DNA of 64,000 nucleotides from Sanguinoderma infundibulare (taxonomy: Eukaryota; Basidiomycota; Agaricomycetes; Polyporales; Polyporaceae), in contig JAVLRN010000006.1 in NCBI GenBank assembly GCA_032821775.1, positions 2,480,001-2,544,000 on the forward strand, in the 5' to 3' direction. This document shows, piece after piece, positions 1 to 10,844 of the stretch. A program made the translations under genes and the position numbers. Position 1 is the first letter of the stretch. Every line of letters begins with the position of its first letter. The notes beneath the pieces are model-generated. The model was not told the DNA's origin, did no database searches, and saw only the letters and a program-made list of their open reading frames with translations.

Positions 1-1135
1 GACAGTCCCTGGACATGTCTGTCACCATGAAGTACGCGCGACGAAGAGCCAGAGGAGCGAAGGAGCCAGTTGAAAGCTGGCTCGAGGTTGATAAGACGCA
101 CTCACTACGTTGACCCTCGATCACGTCAGGTCTCGGGGGCTGGGGCCGCATTGGACTGCACGTTGAACGGGAGGTTAAGGTAAGTTCATAGTTGATCCGG
201 GCTCGAATTGACAGAGCGCTGGGCTGGTATGTGACGATAGCTCCCATTCAAACCGAAGGAGCAGTGGTTGAGGAAAGCGCTGGCGATCGCGAAGACGGAC
301 AGTTTGGACCCCATTTGAACCCGGTTGTGGATGACCTGAATTGTTCATCAGGATGAGGTATACAGAGGAAGCATTCAGGTGCTTACCAGTTGCGCCGTGT
401 TTAGATTTTTCAGAACGAACAAACGGCCACCCGGCATGCAAATAGTCTGGACGAAAATGTCAGCAAGGTGAGAAACTATTAAGATTTGATCTACTCACGA
501 TGCTAACGTCGCACAACAGGGGTTTATTCCTTGAGGTAGAGACCCGGCGACAGCCGGTACGCCGTGCGTGAAGTCACGATGCATAATCGTGGACGGTGCG
601 CGGAGTTCTGGGCCTCGGAGTCACGACGACGGCGGACTGGTCCTTCGGCGCCACATGATAAGTGTAGTGTGTCGACATTTATGGACCATCCTGGGATGTA
701 TCTACCGCAGACGCGGAGGCAATGGCAACCACGCGGAGGCGGCTCTTGTAGGTGCAGCCTAGGTTAGCCTATTAACCGAGGCCGTGCCACCGAGGCCCTT
801 CTGCCTGCCCTAAACACGGGCGCTTCCCCCGTTGGCATGCTTCGCTGTCCCTCCCCGGCGTGGCAAATGCACTTTGTCCGTCTCACTGGCATGCTTAGTG
901 TAAGTCAATATGTCTGCTTCTATATGTCGATGCGAGCCAATGATATATAGCAGATCATGCATCAAAGCACAAATATACGAGTGTCCTATTCTACACAGTA
1001 GTAGAACCCCGGTTTCCGGTGACTCGGACGAAACACATTGCGGAGCTTGGTGGAAATGGCGGAGTGTCGTCCACAGAAATTGGAAGACGCAGGGATTCGA
1101 CAAACCGACTCCGACCAAAGCCCAGAACCGCACTT
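1..1135. other. No supportable gene
   Basis: Short open frames exist on both strands, but none shows family similarity, consistent splice signals or a plausible start context. I see no RNA gene or repeat here. Confidence 0.5.
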
Positions 1136-2269
1136 TCAGGACGAGATCCCGTGCGTCGAACGTCGACCGTATTCCGTGAAGTTCCGCAATGGCCCGGCTG
1201 ACGGCTGCCACAGCGAGTAGAAGTGGGGTAAGCCCTTCGGTGAGCCTTCCCACTTGCGTGCGCTATACACGTCATGATCCCATAGCACACTTGACACGTG
1301 TGTCGCGGCTGACATCTCTGGGTCCTCGTCTAGGAACGAGAGGGAAATGTGCGTCTCGCACCAAATGTCTGCGACAGTAGCTGACGTTATCCCGGCGCGG
1401 TAGGACGGCTCCCGGTTAGTGGCTAGCGGGATCAATGGCTCGGGCGAGCCAGGACGCGAAGTGCACCTCGTCGACATCCTCGAATCGTCCTCGCCGCTCC
1501 GGGGTCCGTCGCCGCCTGCAACGTCTGTGGATGATCGGTTCTCCTCGAGACGGTCGGGTTCGTGGCTTCCGCAGGCAGCCGAGACGGTCGACGAAGAGAG
1601 CGACAGGTCGGAGAAGCACCGCAGGTTGTTCTCGGCGCACTCAGTGGACGCTATTGAAGACGGCGTGGAAGGACATTCGCAGTCGTCGCCGAGTGTCTGC
1701 AGAGCTGTGGGTGCGGAGAGGGCGCATGGTAATGAAGCGGACGTGGGAGCGAGGGCGTTGGGTTTGCAGATGACACGAGACCACGACGAAAGGAGACTTT
1801 GATTCGGCTTGTCGTGGATCATGTCGCTCTGTGCATCGTCGAGGAAGGTGAAGTCCATGTACTTCGCCGGATGGACCGCCTCGGCCTCCTTGACGACGAT
1901 GAGGGAATCGCCATCTTCCTTGAAACGTGCGCCATGCTGGGACCGGCGAGCAAGAATGGGGCGCAGAGGTGAGTTTATGAGAACGCCTGATACCACGAGA
2001 TTGCTTACCGAGTAACCCTCGATATCTAGTAGGTGATCCAATCCTTGATCAGCTACATCGCCCGCAAAATTCATTAGTTGGTGGTTTCTCTCCATCCTAT
2101 ACCCATGGGCTGTGACATCAGGTGGCTGATACAAGATACACAGTGCGTCCAGTCGCGAGAGGCCCCCTACGCGGCGCGCGATGACCTGTTTCGCGTGGCC
2201 TACCCGTCGGCGTGTGTGAGCCATGAGATGTTGTGGCTGAAAGGGTGTGTCACAGAGCTCCGGCCGCAA
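1136..2269 (-). CDS. Possible hypothetical protein, Ser-rich C-terminal half
   Basis: An open frame of at least 377 codons whose start is not an ATG at the upper boundary. The frame continues upstream through a Thr-rich stretch encoded by the GGT/ACC microsatellite, so the true 5' end is unknown. The first 130 residues look like a folded domain with mixed charged and hydrophobic residues, for example around VVSGVLINSPLRPILARRSQ and AKYMDFTFLDDAQSDMI. The second half is rich in Ser, Pro, Glu and Asp and probably disordered. I recognise no family. It could be the 3' exon of a lineage-specific gene or a chance frame in GC-rich DNA. The length and protein-like first half favour coding, but weakly. 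Confidence 0.35.
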   Translation of the reverse strand: MRPELCDTPFQPQHLMAHTRRRVGHAKQVIARRVGGLSRLDALCILYQPPDVTAHGYRMERNHQLMNFAGDVADQGLDHLLDIEGYSVSNLVVSGVLINSPLRPILARRSQHGARFKEDGDSLIVVKEAEAVHPAKYMDFTFLDDAQSDMIHDKPNQSLLSSWSRVICKPNALAPTSASLPCALSAPTALQTLGDDCECPSTPSSIASTECAENNLRCFSDLSLSSSTVSAACGSHEPDRLEENRSSTDVAGGDGPRSGEDDSRMSTRCTSRPGSPEPLIPLATNREPSYRAGITSATVADIWCETHISLSFLDEDPEMSAATHVSSVLWDHDVYSARKWEGSPKGLPHFYSLWQPSAGPLRNFTEYGRRSTHGISS

Positions 2270-2278
2270 GCGAGGAAG

Positions 2279-2345
2279 GGTGGTGGTGGTGGTGGTGTTG
2301 GTGGTGGTGGTAGGGATGGAGGTAGAGGAGGCGGTAGTGGTGATA
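2279..2345. repeat. GGT/GGA-type trinucleotide microsatellite
   Basis: About 65 bp of imperfect GGT repeat grading into GGA/GGT. On the minus strand it reads as ACC triplets, which would be poly-Thr in the frame of the neighbouring ORF. Confidence 0.85.
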
Positions 2346-2349
2346 GAGG

Positions 2350-3940
2350 TAAGAGTGTAGATGTTTGGTCTGCGCGCTTTAAAGCACGCGTCGGTGGCTG
2401 CCCGCCTGGTAACGCGTCGCGAGAGGCGTGTGATCCCTATTCTGTCTGAAAACGGACATTATTGACCGACTGGCATTTTTTTACAGTTCACGAGCGTCCG
2501 GAACGCGGTCAGGTCGCGTACTCTCCTCACAACGCTCGAATTCGACTGGTCGTCTTGTAGGGAAGTCCAGGCAAGGGACCCCGTTGCAGGACAATCTATG
2601 TCAATACGGTGGAAGTTCCGAATCCCCAAGTTTCTCGGAGGCTTTTAAAATCAAACAACGAATTCCAACAATGTGCCCGCTCCGTCAAGTCTAGGGATGT
2701 CGAAGAGCTCGGGGATGTTCACTGTAATGGCCTCATCGCAGCAAATTTGCTCTCAGTAAGTTGTTATTTCCGGTTGACTGAACAAGTGGTCAGCGCTGAC
2801 TGGAAAACGACTACTCCCCTCTACTCGCAGAAGTCGATGTCTAGTCAGAACAGATCGCGGTCCAGCGTTGGTCCAGCGTGCAATAATCCACTAGGCCTGC
2901 GTCGTCGATGACACATATCGCGAGGACATGGTGCGTTGCCTTGAGCCGTCGCCGGGCCGCCTCTCTGATGACAGCGCCGAGCATTGACTAATGGCATATT
3001 TCGCCTGCAGAAGCCCTGGTTCGTCGCGAGTGGTTCTTGCTTTTAGCTTCTCTATCTTCTTTCAAAGCGAGGCACGATGCTGTGGGTATCATATCCGTCT
3101 TAGGCGTCCGCTTTCCGTTTGTACTCAAGGCTTAGTAAAAGATATCCTGGAGCAAGTCAGTTCTCCAGAGCCCGCACTCCCCACCACTGATGTTCTCCCA
3201 CTCTCCTACGGAGTCGTCCGAATGACCCTTCTTGTCGCTCACCAGTCCCGCCAAGCATGTCGCGATCCGTCCTCATCGCATGCTAGGCAGTTGTTCGCAA
3301 TATGTATCATGTTTACGTGACTACGTACTGCTCTCAACCTCTGACTTTAGATGCCGTGCTTTCGCCCTTAACTCAGGACCTTTTGACACTTGTCACAGCC
3401 GGGTTTCCTGTTATCTGTCAGACGGCGACTTGTATACGCATTTATACAGCCACAAGGCCGTTGTCCCAGGGGCACCACGGCGAGGTCGGCTAAACAGTGT
3501 CCGATGTCGACGCGAGCAAGTTGATCGAGAGCGTCATTCAAGGTCCCCGAAGAGCCCTATACCTAATGCGGTATGTATCCTGCATACGTTCGAGGGTAGT
3601 GCCCGCTTGACACCGTGCTTGCACAGGGCGGAGATCTAGAGTGTCCGGGACCGAGTCGACGTTGGCTACTTCGCTGATCTGACCGCGGGCGCGCGTCGCT
3701 TAGCTTCCATCTGCGATGCTCAAATGAAACCTACGTCCAGAACCTCGGTCGCGGATGGGGAGGCTCAATTCAGTTCAAGAAGACGCTCTGTTTGACATGG
3801 CAGGGAGACGTAAGCCGCCAACCTAGCTGCCTTCCTTAAGTCCTTTGCCCCGCCATTCGCTTCCTTCATGGCGTGGAAGCATGATAATCTGGGTCTGTGA
3901 TCTCGGTGGTTCAATTGCCGGGGAACGTTCACGTTGAGGA
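2350..3940. other. No supportable gene
   Basis: Only short frames on both strands and no recognisable protein similarity. I see no tandem repeat beyond the microsatellite at the left edge. Confidence 0.5.
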
Positions 3941-3945
3941 GACGC

Positions 3946-3953
3946 ATATATAA
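3946..3953 (+). promoter_or_regulatory. TATA box of the repeat-protein gene
   Basis: A TATATAAG-type element lies about 120 bp upstream of the ATG at 4068. If transcription starts about 30 bp downstream, the ATG at 3974 would lie at the very 5' end and the 4008-4062 intron would be in the 5' leader. Confidence 0.5.
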
Positions 3954-4067
3954 GGCCTGAAATCGCTCCGACTATGCTCCCGTACAGCTCCCCCTACCAC
4001 AGACCGAGTGAGTACCTGCACGCTGGCACGCCGCCGGGTACTTATGCTATTTATACTGGCAGGAACC

Positions 4068-4862
4068 ATGCTTTTGACACTCACCGCCGTTCTGTCGACC
4101 ATCGCAGTGGCTTCAGCGGTCCGCGTCGCGGTCTCAGTCGCACCCATAATCCTGACCGCAGCTCGCGCGGGACGGCTACTGTCAGGAATCTCGTCGTTCA
4201 CCAAGGTCCTACAGTTGCCCCCTGCTGGGTTGCCGACTGCAGCGCGCGCGCGAGAGGTACTGTCAGACATCTCGTCGGTCCTGCCGTCTCCCCCTGCTGG
4301 GTTACCGACCGCAGAGAGCGCGAGAGAGCTACTGTCAGACATGTCATCGGTCCTGCCGTCGCCCCCTCCCGGGTTCCCGACCGCAGAGCGCGCGCAAGAG
4401 GTACTGTCAGACATCGCGTCGGCCACCAAGGTCCTGCCGTTGCCCCATGTTGTGTTACCGGCCGTAGAGAGCGCGAGAGAGCTACTGTCAGACATCTCGT
4501 CGGCCACCCAGGTCCTGCCCCTGCCCCTTCCCGGGCTGCCGACCGAAGCGTGCGCGCGAGAGCTGCTGTCAGACATCTCGTCGGTCCTGCCGTCTCCCCC
4601 TGCTGGGTTACCGACCGCAGAGCGCGCGCGAGAGGTTCTGTCAGACATCGTGTCGGTCCTGCCGTCGCCCCCTCCCGGGTTCCCGACCGCAGAGCGCGCG
4701 CAAGAGGTTCTGTCAGACATCGCGTCAGCCACCAAGGTCCTGCCGCTGCCCCCGGCTGGGTTACCGACGTTGCCTTCTTTGCATACTCCGGGAGTTCCAA
4801 CGTCTTTGCCGAAGGTTCCTGTGGTGGGCATCCTTGCACGAAAGATAACACAAGCCATCTAG
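4068..4862 (+). CDS. Secreted tandem-repeat protein (unknown family)
   Basis: A 264-residue frame. It starts with a typical signal peptide (MLLTLTAVLSTIAVASA, small residues before the likely cleavage site) and a second hydrophobic stretch near residues 20-31. Eight units of a module then follow, each containing a Leu-Ser-Asp-Ile motif, a Pro-rich VLPxPPxGLPT segment and an Ala-Glu-Arg-Ala-Arg-Glu-type charged segment. A TATA box at 3946 and a canonical 55-bp intron (4008-4062, GTGAGT...GGCAG) support transcription of this strand. If the ATG at 3974 is used instead, splicing joins exon 3974-4007 in frame and adds 13 residues. No Kex2 Lys-Arg sites separate the units, so it is not an obvious kexin-processed peptide precursor. 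The opposite strand is also open, but lacks a promoter or signal peptide. Function unknown; cell-surface or secreted repeat protein is inferred. Confidence 0.6.
   Translation: MLLTLTAVLSTIAVASAVRVAVSVAPIILTAARAGRLLSGISSFTKVLQLPPAGLPTAARAREVLSDISSVLPSPPAGLPTAESARELLSDMSSVLPSPPPGFPTAERAQEVLSDIASATKVLPLPHVVLPAVESARELLSDISSATQVLPLPLPGLPTEACARELLSDISSVLPSPPAGLPTAERAREVLSDIVSVLPSPPPGFPTAERAQEVLSDIASATKVLPLPPAGLPTLPSLHTPGVPTSLPKVPVVGILARKITQAI
4179..4765. repeat. 81/72-bp coding minisatellite
   Basis: The CTGTCAG core recurs at 4179, 4260, 4332, 4404, 4485, 4566, 4638 and 4710. The spacings are 81, 72, 72, 81, 81, 72 and 72 bp. All are multiples of three, so copy-number change keeps the frame. The 81-bp units carry an extra Ala/Ser-Ala-Thr-Lys/Gln triplet block. 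Confidence 0.9.
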
Positions 4863-5345
4863 GCGGTTGCGTTGACCGTGAGTTTAGCTCCACCTCTCTA
4901 AACGCGTGTATGAGGCAGAGGCTGACTTTTGATATTTTTCTATGCGCTGCAGCTCCCGTTCCGTGCTCGAGCTCTACTGCCGCGGACCTGACATGATATC
5001 CGAAGACGGCCTCTCTTTTCTTAGTGATGCGATATGAGTTGGGGATGTCGCATTGTGATTGGGCTGTCGTCCAATAATGGTTATGCTATCTTTTGTAATG
5101 CATTCGAGCTGATCAGTGGATATTTACATGGTAATCTAAGTCAGCACACTATGAACGCCGTCGACTTCTTACGCCGGACCTCTCCGTGCCCGAATCGAGC
5201 ACCAGTCGTCAAAATAATATGCCCAGTGCCCGTCAAGCACAAGTTCGACACCATCTTGGAGTGGACATCGGATGTGGTGGATGATGGGTTCTATACCGAT
5301 GAGCAGGTCAGTAAGATGGTCTTGAAAACAACAAGGAAATATTCA
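4863..5345. other. No supportable gene
   Basis: A plus-strand frame around 5150-5310 looks moderately protein-like and is followed by a GT at 5307, but I could not join it to other exons or to a family. Confidence 0.4.
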
Positions 5346-5930
5346 CTAAATATTCGAATGACAGAGCGTGGTGCCCCCGGTCCCCATCCTGGACGGTACC
5401 GATCGGCTCCACCATTGGCCGTATGGCATGAGACATAGATTGACGTCCATACCGGTGCTAATCAAATGTCGTGAGTCCGAGAATCGGAGTCTGGCACAAT
5501 ATAAAAGACCGACAGCGAGGAGATTGGGGCCTGTCACTTGACGGTCCGACGTGTTGGCGGAGTGCCTGTCTAGTAAGTCGAAGATGTCGTCAGGGCCGAG
5601 GACGACCATGTGCTGGCCGACGACATTGAAGTGGAGAATGTTGCCCAGTGGGAGACGTATGAATGCATGCTCCGGGTGTACTACCTTCAAGGTGTCGGAG
5701 TGGCGGATGACTGGTTGGTCTTAGGCCCGTCGAGCAGATGATAGGGAGAGGCCAGAGGCATACAGCCAGGCCACAGGAAGAAGGAATCGAAGTATAGATC
5801 GCAGCGGTCAGTGGTCAGCTTGGCGTGCGCACTGCGCGGTGTCGGAGCCGGGACGAATGATGCTTCCCGGCAACTTTGGCATGGCTTTCGCCGGTGGCTC
5901 TCGGGCCGGACGCCGGGACCCAGTCGCGAA
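5346..5930 (-). pseudogene. Cytochrome P450 relic
   Basis: On the minus strand, frame-shifted pieces match the N-terminal third of the two intact P450s in this window. The first, about 5700-5760, gives LLDGPKTNQ, corresponding to the LLDWPKANQ segment after the Pro-rich hinge. The second, about 5510-5670, gives GNILHFNVVGQHMVVLG and DRHSANTSDR. The third, about 5380-5450, gives MPYGQWWSR, matching MPYGQCWRQ. No I-helix, ExxR or haem-binding segment is present, and the pieces cannot be joined in one frame. This is a truncated, decayed copy. The part above 5740 resembles sequence at 10,845-10,990. Confidence 0.8.
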
Positions 5931-7552
5931 CGTCACGCTGCACGCGACCTGTGACCGCCGTCATTATGTAACCCGGAGAAAGGCCGGCTAGTGGCACTCG
6001 GAGACGGGCGGGCGGGCGGTTGTCCAAGTCGTCTGCTCGCTGCTCGCTGCTCGAGGGCGGGTTATCTTGCACTGCGTCCTCTGCACTGTACTCGCTGCGG
6101 GCTGACTGGACGTGTTGTTGTCAGCAGCGTCTAGAGGGTCCTGGGATATCATGTATTCCATCTGCACAGTCCAAGCACAGTCCCCACGCAAAGGCGGATG
6201 CGTTCGTCTCGCGCAAGCGGTTCTTGCCCGCGTTCCTCTACATCACCTGCGTTATCGTGAGTACCACACGTGTATCTCCACCCCATCACTCGTACTAAAT
6301 GCCACAGCCTGCACTGCCTTTCTCCTTTCTCTGCCTCCTCCTTCTCACGAGAATCGATGCCTGTCAATTCCGACCACATCATCATGCCCGCTTCTCTCAA
6401 TACCTCCCGACTTCCGACTGTCCGATCCCACCGTATTCCGAATTCCTCTCAGGGTCAACCAAGCCACTGTTCGACATACCCCAAACAAACAAAGTACCCG
6501 TCGTCCAAGTCGCCGGTCAGACGACTCCCATTCCACAACCCTGGCTTCATTGATGGACTTCTCACTCGATATCGCTCCTATTCAATCTCCTGTCCGACCA
6601 TCGGCCTCGTCTGTATACCGACGCTTCTAACTAGTTCTAACTCCCCCGCTTGGCCCCGAAGACGCTTGCACAAAGCCTTGAGGCCTCAGCCTCGCCTTCG
6701 CCTCTTCCGCCTCACCCACTTCTCGCTCGATCACACTTTCGTCCGTTCACCATCTAGCCGCCATCATCTTCTCAGCTCACACACAATCCTAGCACTGTAA
6801 GCACCGCTGCCATGCCAATGAATTACACCATCCTGCCCCGGCGCACTGACTTACATACACCACTCGCACCGGTTTGCTGCGCATCAAAATGAACATGGCA
6901 GAAAAAGACTGGAACGCATTCAAAGAACTCCTTCCCGAACGAGCGGATGAAACTTCGAGAAGCCAATCAATTTGGTTCCATCCCAATGAATCACTGATCT
7001 CCCCAGCCTCGGTCCCTCACCTTCCCTCACCTGGCTCGCCTCTCACCATCGATTGCCGAACCCAGTCCGCGGCCGTTTTCCCTCCGCGACCCTCGAACGC
7101 CTTGTCCTCGCGAGGCCGAGGTCGACTACACAAGCGAGTTGGTACCCACATCCCGGACACAATACCCGACGCCAATCATCCACTCCCCTTCCTCCCACGC
7201 CAAATCGTCTCCACCCATGCCCGATCCGGCTTCCTCTCTCCCATCACCAGCTCGTCCAGCCCCAGAGCGATCGCTCATGACGCTGCAGCCCGCGCCGCGT
7301 GTCCCAAACGGGCCTAACCCTGCCGGTAAGCCTTTTCTCAACACAGACACAGATTCTCGTCGAATGTCATAAGCTTCGAAAATCTTCCTACAGCTTAGCC
7401 TGTGGGGAACGCCCATTGGCGATCACTTCGCGCGAGAGGTTCTAATGCTCATCCGTCGCGCTATGTCCTGGCCCGTCGTCTCACTCGCCGCTTTCTTGTG
7501 CCCCAAACCTTTCTCATAATTCGCCCTCTTGTAGGGTCTCGCTCGTGCTATC
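5931..7552. other. Gene-poor, pyrimidine-rich leader of the zinc-cluster gene
   Basis: Plus-strand DNA from about 6250 to 7320 is markedly C/T-rich, typical of fungal promoters and 5' leaders. A frame from the ATG at 6886 to 7317 is open but low-complexity. A possible leader intron (GTAAGC at about 7326 to TAG near 7533) would place it in the 5' UTR of the next gene. Confidence 0.45.
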
Positions 7553-9799
7553 ATGACGAACGCCGTGCACGGACAGCAGCACATGTCGCAGGGGTGCGTC
7601 AACGGCCAGCTGATCCGGGACCGTGACGGCTCGGAGATCTTGCAGCCTCCCTACCCCGTCGGGCCCGCCGCGGACCTCCAATATCGAGCTTATTATGACG
7701 TACGTCGTCGCTCGATGAGCCCTCCCATCCTGGCAATGCGGCAGAACTGACGACGTTGATCGATGCATAGCCAGACGGGTACACTCCCTACGCTATCATC
7801 GATCCTCACGTCTACGTGCCCGGAGGCACACCCGTCCAGGCCGACTACAACGTGACCAGCTCAGCGTTTGCGTACCTCCACTACCTCCCCCCCTCTGCGA
7901 TCTCGAGTAAGTATTATGCGCTGCACGACCCCAACGTCTACCCCTCCGCCGAGCCTCGACCGCCGACCTCGACCCATGGGCCGCCGAGCTCTTCCAATGG
8001 GTGCCCGACCCCGACTGCAAGGCTCTCTCCAGAGCCCGCCGCGCCAGCGGAGGCACACGTCCCGACGATAACGGAGTCCGCCTCCACCTTCAAGCTCGAG
8101 GAGCCCGAGCCCGAGCCGCCCATGGGCCGCCTGACCCCTCCTTCACTAGACTCCGGCATGTCCACTCCTTCGCTTACGTCGGCGGCCGCGTCAACCCCGG
8201 GCCCGACCAGAGGGCTCGCGTACCCGGAGTACCCGATGTCCCCTGCATACCTCACGTACCCCTCCCCGTCTGATCCTCCCGCGCACGCGTACCCTGTTCT
8301 TCCAAAACAAAGAAGAAACAGGGACGACCCCGGCGGGGACACTGGCCCACTGGCGCAGCACCCGGCGCGATGCGAGGTAGGCCCTGCCCCACTTTGTCTT
8401 GGAGTACTTGGGATGGACGCGACTGACTTGTATGCACGGCTGATCAGACGGGAGCAGGTGCTAGTGCCTCCCACCCGGGCGCATCGGAGGTGTACGCCGG
8501 CTATCGGCAGGCACACGCGAACTCAATGGCCCCCAACAGGAACAAGACGAACATGGATAACCCGCTCGACACGGTGGCGGCGGCGGCGGCGGTCGTCGTG
8601 CCGTCCCAGTGGAAGGTCGGCGCGGCCTTCGACCGGCTGCGCTTCCCGGAGTACGGGGGCGATTTGGACGCGCTCATGGCAGCCGTGCACGGCACGAGCT
8701 ACTCAAAGGCGCAGCGCATGCCCCGCTCCGAGTCCCCGCTCAACGCAGAGGAGCTCCAATGTGCGTGTTGTGCCGCACAAGCTGCCTTACATTTACTGAC
8801 ATCCGGCATTCTACCCGGCCAGTGCTCGAGCAGCTCAAGACGGGCCTGGGTTCGGGCTTCTCAGCGCCCACGCCCGCACAGCTCCACCCGCACGGGCGGG
8901 CGCCGACGACGCCCCCGACAACCCCGACGACCCCAACGACCGCGACGCTGACCGACGACAAAGTGGTGGTGTACTCACCGACGACGGGCCGCCGCATCCC
9001 GGTTGCGGCGGGGCCCTCGGGGCCCGTCCTGCAGCTGAGCGCGAGCGGCGAGACGCGGCCGCCATACAAGCGCGGCATGGTCGCGGCCTGCGCGTTCTGC
9101 AAGCGGCGCAAGATCGCGTGCGGAGGGCCGAAGGAGGGCGACGAGGCACGGCGGTGTCGGTGAGTGCCAGTGCTAGTCTGAGATCGTCTGGAGGTTCGCC
9201 GCGCTTCTCGTCCGGTTTCCTCGCTTGTCCTTTTTATCGCCTCGCGGGAGGGAAGATGCCGGGACGCAGACGTGCGCTGTGCCACTCCCGCGTTGGGTGG
9301 TTCAGCGGATCGAGTACTGCGTCCGGGGGTGTGCGCGTCCCATGACGGGGCTCTTGGCGCAACATGGCGCGCCGCGAAGCGCGTCATTGAACCATCGGAA
9401 ACGCTATCAGCGTTCTCGCCTTTCATATCCCGTCCCAATCGGGCAGCGCAGATCCCGGCCGCCCCTCCCGCGCCGTCGATCGTTCTCACCCAGGAGCGTG
9501 TCTCGAGAGGTCTCGAGGCTAAGCCAATTGCCCCACGCTGCAGACAGCTCGCCCACGCTGCCTTCGTCCTCATCAGCTCTCGAGGGCGATAATCCGATCG
9601 CGCTAACTGCCAGCCTTCTCAGGCTCGTCTTCACGTCTCGAATTCTGGTTCTGACGCGTCTTCTCGCCCTTCTAGCCAGTGCATCCAGCGCCACCAGCCC
9701 TGCGAGTTCCCTGCGGCGTCCTACCACCAGACCCGGCTGGGGCCAGCGCCGGGTGCCCCGTATGGTTATGCGCACCCGACGCGCGTCGTCCGCCACTGA
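7553..9799 (+). CDS. Zn(II)2Cys6 transcription factor with C-terminal zinc cluster
   Basis: Five exons (7553-7699, 7771-8376, 8448-8760, 8823-9159, 9676-9799) sum to 508 codons plus a stop with consistent phases. Residues 1-430 are Pro/Ser/Thr/Tyr-rich and probably disordered, with a short alanine run. The zinc cluster CAFCKRRKIAC...C-x2-C-x6-C lies at roughly residues 446-475. It has the classic C-x2-C-x6-C-x11-C-x2-C-x6-C spacing and basic KRRK residues that would contact DNA. The protein ends about 30 residues later, with no fungal MHR regulatory domain. The 516-bp intron 4 splits the cluster between its third and fourth cysteines' linker (phase 2), and is far longer than the other introns (62-71 bp). 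Role: DNA-binding regulator of unknown targets, in the nucleus. A 5' coding exon upstream of 7553 cannot be excluded. Confidence 0.85.
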
Positions 9800-10605
9800 A
9801 GCGCTGAAGGCCGGTTTCGATGCGGTAGTTCGCGCCCGGCGTGGTGCGTTCGCGCCTGCGCGACGTGTCCTTCTCGGCTTCTGGCCGCTCCTCTAGGTTC
9901 TCACAGGTTTAGTTCCCGGACGATGTCTTCTCCTTCTTTTCCTCGGCGTCCGGCATGCCGTGACGTCTTGCTGCCGCAGCCGCATTCCGCATTCACTGTC
10001 CGGGCCTGTATGTCGTGATCCTCATGAGCTGAGCTGAGCTCGCGCACCCCATCATCTCTTCGCTATCGCCACTTGCTGTTTGACGATCGTCCGTGTCTGT
10101 CGTATCGTACCCATGTCGTTTGTCAGTCCCTCTCACAACTTGCCCTCCCCCCCCCCACATCGAACTCGTCCTGTTCAACAGACCATCCCACACTCTATCG
10201 TGAATCACCACGCTGTACATGTTTCCTTTGCTCTCTCAGCTCTCGTATTCTAAATGTTTGTGTTGTAGTCAACCATCTCGTGTCTGTCCGCCTTCTCGCT
10301 ATCATAGGATATCACACTGCATCTCTTCTCCCATCACGCTCGTGTTGCGCCGTACGTCGCTGATGGTCTGTCTTATTACGTACAGTTCTGGACCCCATAT
10401 CTGTACTTTAGTACTTGCCTATGACTTTCCCAATAATTATCGACTTGCACCTTCCCCCGAGAGCGCTCTGCTTGCATCAATGTCTCCGGACGTCAATGAC
10501 GAAGGACGAGTCGAGCTACACGACGACCTCATGTGCAATTCTATCGATGACACCTAACATATAAAATCCAAGTACGCACAGACGCACACGTACGCCGGCG
10601 AACCG
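9800..10605. other. No supportable gene
   Basis: A pyrimidine-rich region with a 10-bp C run near 10147. It is probably the 3' UTR of the zinc-cluster gene followed by intergenic DNA. Confidence 0.5.
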
Positions 10606-10609
10606 GTGG

Positions 10610-10785
10610 CTTGGCCGCATCGCCGCGACACCGCGCGGAAGAACGTCGCGTGTCTCTTGCCTTCCATCCGTAATTAGCTCTTGAGTTCGAGAATCGCATT
10701 GCCCTTTTGCCACCGGGATAGTACGCTCTGCGCGATTCCCTCCTACCGTTCGAATACGCTGTCGGCGCGAAGACAGCCGAGGGAG
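10610..10785 (-). pseudogene. Relic of pantothenate synthetase (panC) exon
   Basis: About 170 bp align colinearly with the panC exon near 13,117-13,290. Shared landmarks on the plus strand, in the same order, are CGCGGAAGAACGT, GCCCTTTTGC, ACGCTCTGCG and GTCGGC(G/A)CGAAGAC. Several indels and substitutions destroy the frame, and no flanking panC exons are present. This is a decayed partial duplicate of the intact gene 2.5 kb away. Confidence 0.7.
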
Positions 10786-10844
10786 ATCCATGAGCGATCG
10801 CAAAAGGAGTTTAAAGGATATGCGATATCTTCCGGGATCCAGAG

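Noticed and set aside
4179..4765. Regularly spaced repeats resembling a CRISPR array
   Set aside because: The units are contiguous and coding, there are no unique spacers, and the organism is a fungus.
3929..4893. Long minus-strand frames across the minisatellite
   Set aside because: They arise because repeat lengths are multiples of three. They lack a signal peptide, promoter or splice support; only the plus strand has these.
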